Positions 15,370 to 19,440 of a stretch of DNA of 19,440 nt are shown piece after piece. This stretch comes from Betaproteobacteria bacterium RIFCSPLOWO2_02_FULL_68_150 (lineage in GTDB: Bacteria > Pseudomonadota > Gammaproteobacteria > Burkholderiales > SG8-39), in NCBI GenBank assembly GCA_001771975.1, contig MERE01000206.1:1-19440 (forward strand), given 5' to 3'. The notes under the pieces were generated by a model that saw only the letters and a program-made list of their open reading frames with translations, was not told the origin of the DNA and ran no database searches. Within the stretch, counting starts at the first letter, position 1. Each line of letters starts with the position of its first letter. Both the position numbers and the translations under genes were made by a program.

Positions 15370-15726
15370 TCACTCGCAGCGGTAGAACGCCTGCCGCTGC
15401 TGCAGGCTGATCGCCTCCAGATCCTCCGGGTCGCGCACGCCGCCCTTGCCGTCGGAAATCCGGCGCTCGAGCTGCGCCAGCCGGGCTTCCAGGCGCGCCG
15501 TCTCGGGCTTGCGTCCCAGGGCGTCGAATCGAGCGCGCGCCGCTTGCGCAGCGTCGTGTCGGCGCTCGGCCTCGGCGAGTGCGATCTCGCGCCGCAGCTT
15601 GCGCTTGTCGCAATGCACCGGCTCGAGCCGGCGCGCGATCTCGAGGAATTCCCTGCCCTCGGGCGTCATCGCGGACGCGGGCAGGCACGCGAGCGCCAGC
15701 GCGAGCCCCCACGACGCCGCTCTCAA
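15370..15726 (-). CDS. Small exported protein with two cysteines, function unknown
   Basis: This 118-residue protein starts at a TTG that overlaps the stop of the upstream glutamate-synthase-like gene (TTGA), indicating translational coupling. The first 19 residues form a short signal peptide with one Arg, the hydrophobic core WGLALALACLP and a likely cleavage after ASA. The mature part (about 100 residues) is helical and rich in Arg, Ala and Glu. It contains Cys39 (in PVHCDKRKLRRE) and a penultimate Cys117 (in FYRCE), which could form a disulfide in the periplasm. No recognised family. The open frame extends much further upstream, but that part is a shadow of the neighbouring gene. The stop lies 3 bp from the nnrD stop on the other strand. 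Confidence 0.6.
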   Translation of the reverse strand: MRAASWGLALALACLPASAMTPEGREFLEIARRLEPVHCDKRKLRREIALAEAERRHDAAQAARARFDALGRKPETARLEARLAQLERRISDGKGGVRDPEDLEAISLQQRQAFYRCE

Positions 15727-17210
15727 GCGGCCTTCACCCGCGCCACCGGCTCCGGATAGGGGTAAAGCATGTTGAGCGCGATCGACTGGTGATTCGCCTG
15801 CACGATGCGCACGTGCTCGCGGCGCAACTCGCGCGCGTGGCGTACGCCGCAGGAGTGCGCGATCATGTCGATTTCCCGGTTCATGTTCATGCAGTAGTTC
15901 GCCACGCGCTGGAACTTCTCCTGCACCACCAGCGCGCGCTGCAGGCGCCGGTTGTGCGTGGTCACGCCCGTGGGGCAGGTATTCTGGTGGCAGCGCAGCG
16001 CCTGGATGCAGCCGAGCGCGAACATGAATCCGCGCGCGGTGTTGACGAAGTCGGCGCCGACGCACAGCGCCCACGCGGCGCGCGCCGACGTGATCAGCTT
16101 GCCGGAAGCGACCACCCGGATGCGCTGGCGCAAACCCGATTCGACCAGCGCGTCCACGACCCGCGGCAGGGCCTCGTCGACCGACAGGCCCATGTGATCG
16201 GCGAGCGCCTGCGGCGCGGCGCCCGATCCGCCCTCGCCGCCGTCGATCACCAGGAAGTCCGGCGCGAATTCGAGGCCGCGGCGATGCACCGTCTCGGCCA
16301 GCTCGTTCATGAAGCGCCAGCCGCCGATCGCCGTCTTGACGCCGACCGGCCGCCCGGTGAGACCGCGCACCGTCGCGATCTTCTCGACCAGTTCGCTCAT
16401 GCACGAGATGTCGCGGTGGCGATTGGGGCTGATCGAATCGCGCCCCGGCGCGATGCCGCGAATCTGTGCGATTTCCGGAGTCACCTTGCGGCCCGGCAGG
16501 ATCCCGCCCTTGCCCGGTTGCGCGCCCTGCGAAAGCTTGATCTCGAACGCCTTCACCACCTTCGAGACCTCGATCAGGCGTTCCGGACTGAGTTCGCCCT
16601 GCGCGTCGCGCAGGCCGTAGTTGGCGGTGCCGATCTGCATGATCACGTCGCAACCGCCTTCCAGATGGTACGGCGCAAGGCCGCCCTCGCCGGTATCGAG
16701 CCAGCAGCCCGCCACCGCGGCGCCCCGCGACAGCGAACTCACCGCCGGTGCGGAAATCGCGCCGTAGCTCATGCCGCTGATGTTGACGATCGAGCGCGCT
16801 TCGAACGGGCTGCGGCAGTAGCCCTCGCCGAGCACGAGCGCAGGCGTCGGCAGGCGTTCTTCCTCGAGCACCGGAAACGGATGATTGACGAAAATCAGGG
16901 CGCCCGCTTCGTGCAGGTCGTAGGTCGAGCCGAAGCCGAGCGTGCCGCCCTCGTTCTTCGCCAGGCGATACACCCAGCCGCGCGTGGCGCGGTTGAAGGG
17001 CATTTCCTCGCGGTCGCCGGTGAAGAAATATTGCCGGAAACTTTCGCCCAGCTGCTCGAAGAAATAGCGCAGATGGCCGACCACCGGGTAGCTGCGCAGC
17101 ACGGCGTGCTTTTTCTGCGTGATGTCGCGGATGAAAATGAACGCCACCCAGAGCAGCAGCGCGAACGCCGCCAGCGAACCGATGCCGTAGGACAGAATGT
17201 CCATCACCAT
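15723..17210 (-). CDS. Membrane-anchored FMN-binding glutamate-synthase-like protein
   Basis: This 495-residue protein matches the synthase (FMN) domain of the glutamate synthase large subunit, without the glutamine amidotransferase part. Residues 8-27 form one hydrophobic membrane helix. Family motifs are visible: NISGMSYGAISAPAVSSLSRGA, CWLDTGEGGLAPYH, IKLSQGAQPGKGGILPG, and VIDGGEGGSGAAPQ. The 3Fe-4S ligands are Cys401, Cys407 and Cys412 (C-x5-C-x4-C in CIQALRCHQNTCPTGV). Lone proteins of this type are annotated as FMN-binding glutamate synthase family; their substrates are mostly unknown. The ATG at 17210 is chosen because GGAGG lies 10 nt upstream (17221-17225); an in-frame ATG at 17204 is an alternative. 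The much longer upstream frame overlaps the peroxiredoxin gene and is not coding. The 3' end overlaps the small exported gene. Confidence 0.88.
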   Translation of the reverse strand: MVMDILSYGIGSLAAFALLLWVAFIFIRDITQKKHAVLRSYPVVGHLRYFFEQLGESFRQYFFTGDREEMPFNRATRGWVYRLAKNEGGTLGFGSTYDLHEAGALIFVNHPFPVLEEERLPTPALVLGEGYCRSPFEARSIVNISGMSYGAISAPAVSSLSRGAAVAGCWLDTGEGGLAPYHLEGGCDVIMQIGTANYGLRDAQGELSPERLIEVSKVVKAFEIKLSQGAQPGKGGILPGRKVTPEIAQIRGIAPGRDSISPNRHRDISCMSELVEKIATVRGLTGRPVGVKTAIGGWRFMNELAETVHRRGLEFAPDFLVIDGGEGGSGAAPQALADHMGLSVDEALPRVVDALVESGLRQRIRVVASGKLITSARAAWALCVGADFVNTARGFMFALGCIQALRCHQNTCPTGVTTHNRRLQRALVVQEKFQRVANYCMNMNREIDMIAHSCGVRHARELRREHVRIVQANHQSIALNMLYPYPEPVARVKAA

Positions 17211-17220
17211 GCCGGTGTCC

Positions 17221-17240
17221 CCTCCCAGGCGGCAATCATA
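17221..17240 (-). promoter_or_regulatory. Ribosome site and candidate -10 for the glutamate-synthase-like gene
   Basis: On the minus strand TATGAT (plus-strand 17235-17240) is followed by GGAGG (17221-17225) and then the ATG at 17210. This would give a leader of under 20 nt. The ribosome site is clear; the -10 has no recognisable -35. The rest of the gap to the peroxiredoxin stop (17241-17281) is GC-rich with small hairpins but no T-run terminator. Confidence 0.45.
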
Positions 17241-17281
17241 CGCCGCGCCGCCGGCAGGCGCGCGCCGTCGCGGCGTCGCAG

Positions 17282-17752
17282 TCAGCTGCGCAGGGCGCGC
17301 ACGACGTCGAAGATCTCGGCCGCGTGGTGCCGCGGATTGACGCCGTAAGCCGCGTGCCGCACCACGCCCTTCTTGTCGATCACGAACGTCGAGCGCAGCA
17401 CGCATTCTCGCCGCACGCCTTCGTTCTCGCGTTCCTGCAGCACGCCGTACAAGCGGCAGACTTCGCCCTCGGGGTCCGCCAGCAGGCCGATCGAGAGCCC
17501 GTTGCGGTCGCGGAAATCCGCATGCGTGAGGCAATCGTCGCGCGAGACGCCGAGGATGACGCAGTCGTGCCGCACGAACCGGTCCTCGTGGTCGGAGAAA
17601 TCGCAGGCCTCGAGCGTGCAACCCGGGGTACCGTCGCGCGGATAAAAGAACAGCACCACGTGTTTCTTGCCCCGGAACGACGACAGCTTCACCGGCTGCA
17701 TGTCGGCATCGTGCAGCGAGAACGCAGGTGCAGTTTGACCCTTGTGGATCAT
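17282..17752 (-). CDS. Peroxiredoxin of the PrxQ/BCP family
   Basis: This 156-residue thiol peroxidase reduces hydrogen peroxide and organic hydroperoxides, using thioredoxin as electron donor. The active-site segment YPRDGTPGCTLEACDF carries the peroxidatic Cys45 and, five residues on, the resolving Cys50, exactly the BCP spacing. Thr42 and Pro38 complete the catalytic pocket; the conserved Arg is probably Arg119 in VLRSTFVID. Further cysteines at about positions 64, 74, 98 and 116 are extra. The ATG at 17752 gives the family-typical start. There is no clear Shine-Dalgarno. It is divergent from the roxA-like gene across a 97-bp gap and may be transcribed with the downstream glutamate-synthase-like gene. 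Confidence 0.93.
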   Translation of the reverse strand: MIHKGQTAPAFSLHDADMQPVKLSSFRGKKHVVLFFYPRDGTPGCTLEACDFSDHEDRFVRHDCVILGVSRDDCLTHADFRDRNGLSIGLLADPEGEVCRLYGVLQERENEGVRRECVLRSTFVIDKKGVVRHAAYGVNPRHHAAEIFDVVRALRS

Positions 17753-17770
17753 GATCGCGGAGCGTGTGGA

Positions 17771-17801
17771 ATTCTAATGCACGCGCATTGCAGCCTGACA
17801 A
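17771..17801 (-). promoter_or_regulatory. Candidate promoter for the peroxiredoxin gene
   Basis: On the minus strand TTGTCA (plus-strand 17796-17801; 5 of 6 matches to the -35 consensus) is followed after 19 bp by TAGAAT (17771-17776; 5 of 6). The 19-bp spacer is longer than ideal. The leader to the ATG at 17752 would be about 12 nt, which fits the lack of a ribosome site. Confidence 0.35.
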
Positions 17802-17837
17802 GCCGTCTGTGGCGCGCGAACCACAGCATGCGGCGGA

Positions 17838-17843
17838 TACAAT
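17838..17843 (+). promoter_or_regulatory. Candidate -10 box for a leaderless roxA-like transcript
   Basis: TACAAT ends 6 nt before the ATG at 17850, so transcription would start at or beside the A of the start codon. No Shine-Dalgarno is present. No -35 hexamer is recognisable 16-18 bp upstream. Confidence 0.4.
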
Positions 17844-17849
17844 CCGCGG

Positions 17850-18977
17850 ATGCGGCAACGCTGGCTGGGCGGCTTGTCGGCGCGCGAGTTCCTGCGGCGT
17901 CATTGGCAGAAGCGGCCGCTATTGGCACGTGCCGGCTGGACTTTGCCCGCCGGCCTTCCCGATGCAGCTCGCCTGAGGTCGCTCGCCGCGCGCGACCATG
18001 TCGAATCGCGGCTCGTGATGCGGCACGGCGAGCGCTGGTCGCTCGAACACGGGCCGTTTCCCGGCGCGCGGCTCGAGCGCCTCCCGGCGGGCGACTGGAC
18101 GCTGCTCGTCAACGGCTTGAACCTGCACCTCGCCTGCGCCGAGCGGATGCTGCGGCGCTTCGATTTCGTGCCGCAGGCGCGGCTCGATGACGTGATGGTC
18201 AGCCTGGCCGCGCCGGGCGGGGGTGTCGGTCCCCACTTCGACAGCTACGACGTGTTTCTCCTGCAGGGACCCGGCAGGCGGATCTGGCGGCTGGAGCGGG
18301 CGCGGCGCTTCCGTTTGCTGGCCGGCGCGCCGCTCCAGCAGATCGCCGATTTCGATCCGGACGAGGAATATCTGCTCGAGCCGGGCGACCTGCTGTACCT
18401 GCCGCCGGGTTGGGGCCACGACGGGGTCGCGCTGGAGCCGAGCTGGACCTATTCCATCGGCTTTCGCGCGCCGCGTGGCGCGGAACTCTCGCTCGCGCTG
18501 CTCGATTACCTGCATGAGCGCGGCCTGCCGGATGCCGAATACCGCGACCCGGGACTGATGCCGGCTGCCCGGCCGGCACAGATCGGCAGCCGCATGATCG
18601 AGTTTGCACGGCGCGTCACGCGCCGGATCCGCTGGACCGAGCGCGACGTGCGGCGCCTGCTCGGCCGCCACCTCACGCTGCCGAAGCCGCAGGTCACGTT
18701 CAGGCCGCCGCGCCGGCCATTGGCCCGGGGCGTCTTCCTGCGGCGGCTCGCGCGAAGCGAACTGGCTCTCGACCCGGGGGCGCTGCTGCTGTATCGCGGC
18801 GCGAGGTTCTTTCTCAACGGCGAGGACTTCGTGCCGCGCGCCGCACAGCGCAGGGCGCTCGCCGCACTGGCCGATCGCCGCCGTTCGGCCGGTGCCGGGC
18901 TGGCGCGCGCGGGACTGGGCAGCCTGCTCTACGCGTGGTATCGATCGGGTTTTCTTCGCCTGGAGCCCGGCGCATGA
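17850..18977 (+). CDS. roxA: RoxA-like JmjC ribosomal protein L16 arginine 3-hydroxylase
   Basis: This 375-residue Fe(II)/2-oxoglutarate oxygenase has a cupin/JmjC fold like E. coli YcfD (RoxA), which hydroxylates Arg81 of ribosomal protein L16. The iron triad is complete: His129 and Asp131 in GPHFDSYDVFLLQG, and His190 in LYLPPGWGHDGVA. GRRIWRL after the first motif matches YcfD's GRRRWRV, where the Arg binds 2-oxoglutarate. The C-terminal third is the helical dimerisation and winged-helix part expected of bacterial ribosomal oxygenases. The ATG at 17850 directly follows a -10-like box. Its stop overlaps the next ATG (ATGA), so the two genes are translationally coupled. Substrate assignment is from family knowledge. 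Confidence 0.9.
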   Translation: MRQRWLGGLSAREFLRRHWQKRPLLARAGWTLPAGLPDAARLRSLAARDHVESRLVMRHGERWSLEHGPFPGARLERLPAGDWTLLVNGLNLHLACAERMLRRFDFVPQARLDDVMVSLAAPGGGVGPHFDSYDVFLLQGPGRRIWRLERARRFRLLAGAPLQQIADFDPDEEYLLEPGDLLYLPPGWGHDGVALEPSWTYSIGFRAPRGAELSLALLDYLHERGLPDAEYRDPGLMPAARPAQIGSRMIEFARRVTRRIRWTERDVRRLLGRHLTLPKPQVTFRPPRRPLARGVFLRRLARSELALDPGALLLYRGARFFLNGEDFVPRAAQRRALAALADRRRSAGAGLARAGLGSLLYAWYRSGFLRLEPGA

Positions 18978-19440
18978 GCGACGAGTGCGACGCCCGCCCG
19001 CACCCACCGCCGGAATACGAACTGTTCTACAGCGAGGCCGCGTTCCAGGCCGCGGTCGACCGCCTGCTGGCGCAGGATGGCCGCGAGTTGCGGATATTCG
19101 ATCCCGACCTGGCGCCCCTGCGGCTCAACTCGCCGGAGCGCGTTGCGCGCATCGAGCGTTTCCTGCAGTCGAGCCGCACGCGGCGCCTGTACCTCGCGAC
19201 CCACGACACGAGCCACCTCAGCGGGCACTGCCCGCGCATGACGGCCCTGTTCAAACGCTTTTCGCACGCCATCCAGGTGCAGCGCACGCACGACGAGATC
19301 CGCGAACTGCGCGATTCGTTCCTGGTGCTCGACGCACTGCAATTCGTGCGGCGGCCGGAGGCAGCCTCCTGGCGCGGCGTGATCTGCCTCGACGATCGCA
19401 ACGAGGCCTACGCAATGCATGCGCGCTTCCAGGAAATCTG
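18974..19440 (+). CDS. DUF7931-like protein, 3' end cut by the window
   Basis: The visible 155 codons start at an ATG overlapping the roxA-like stop (ATGA). The sequence has FYSEAAFQAAVDRLL, LRIFDPDLAPLRLNSP, FLQSSRTRRLYLATHDTSHL, and FLVLDALQFVRRPE followed by CLDDRNEAYAMHARFQEI. This pattern matches DUF7931-type proteins, often found with or fused to GNAT acetyltransferases and near roxA-like genes in betaproteobacteria. The order (hydrophobic strand with His-Asp, later a strand with Asp then an Asn/Asp-x-x-x-A loop) recalls the phospholipase D-like fold without HKD active sites; this is inference. No acetyltransferase part precedes it here. Function unknown. The frame is open at the right edge, and only a short part is probably missing. 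Confidence 0.7.
   Translation, partial: MSDECDARPHPPPEYELFYSEAAFQAAVDRLLAQDGRELRIFDPDLAPLRLNSPERVARIERFLQSSRTRRLYLATHDTSHLSGHCPRMTALFKRFSHAIQVQRTHDEIRELRDSFLVLDALQFVRRPEAASWRGVICLDDRNEAYAMHARFQEI

Noticed and set aside
17101..17115. T5 run in the glutamate-synthase-like gene as a terminator
   Set aside because: There is no stable hairpin directly before it on either strand; it encodes lysine codons of the juxtamembrane segment on the minus strand.
17211..17903. Upstream extension of the glutamate-synthase-like gene to 17903
   Set aside because: It crosses the peroxiredoxin gene in another frame. A GGAGG site and a membrane helix mark the real start at 17210.
1..19440. tRNA or rRNA genes, mobile elements, att sites or phage genes
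   Set aside because: No cloverleaf-like or rRNA-like segments, transposase or integrase motifs, or terminal repeats were seen; composition is even across the window.

Overview
The window is a dense, high-GC (by eye roughly two-thirds G+C) bacterial chromosome segment. Gene content points to a betaproteobacterium: single-chain PurL, a DUF3568 lipoprotein, a RoxA-type ribosomal oxygenase followed by a DUF7931-like protein, an FMN-binding glutamate-synthase-like protein and a TRAP transporter. This assignment is an inference from gene families, not a measured identity. There is no rRNA, tRNA, CRISPR array, insertion sequence or integrase, and no gene-free gap above 150 bp.

Left part (1-8519). 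A probable exported-protein start leaves the left edge on the minus strand (1-60). Divergent from it is a small DUF3568 lipoprotein (201-629, plus). Convergent to that is purL (680-4597, minus), the large de novo purine enzyme, with a TATAAT box inside a small inverted repeat. Upstream of purL on the same strand is a large unusual protein (4647-8519): an N-terminal winged-helix-like module, about 700 residues of Ala/Glu/Arg-rich coiled coil containing a 345-348 bp tandem repeat, one membrane helix, and an AsmA-like C-terminal domain.

Middle part (8594-15366, plus). A compact run reads: Bcr/CflA-type MFS transporter, FAD-dependent 2-hydroxyacid (LhgO-like) oxidoreductase overlapping it by 8 bp, then a three-component TRAP system dctP-dctQ-dctM. 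This looks like an operon for importing and oxidising a 2-hydroxy or dicarboxylic acid. A textbook intrinsic terminator (8-bp perfect stem, 4-nt loop, T8) lies inside the first 20 codons of dctQ, after a weak TTG start. It is probably an attenuator that sets binding protein in excess over permease. After dctM comes a 55-codon glutathione S-transferase remnant cut off at a -10-like TACAAT, then nnrD, the bifunctional NAD(P)H-hydrate repair enzyme.

Right part (15370-19440). On the minus strand are a PrxQ/BCP peroxiredoxin, a membrane-anchored FMN/3Fe-4S glutamate-synthase-like protein, and a small exported two-cysteine protein overlapping its end (TTGA). Divergent on plus are a roxA-like JmjC ribosomal protein arginine hydroxylase with the full His-x-Asp...His iron triad and, overlapping by ATGA, a DUF7931-like protein cut by the right edge.

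The most noteworthy signals are the intragenic terminator in dctQ, the architecture and repeat of the AsmA-like coiled-coil protein, and the GST remnant with a promoter-like box at its breakpoint.
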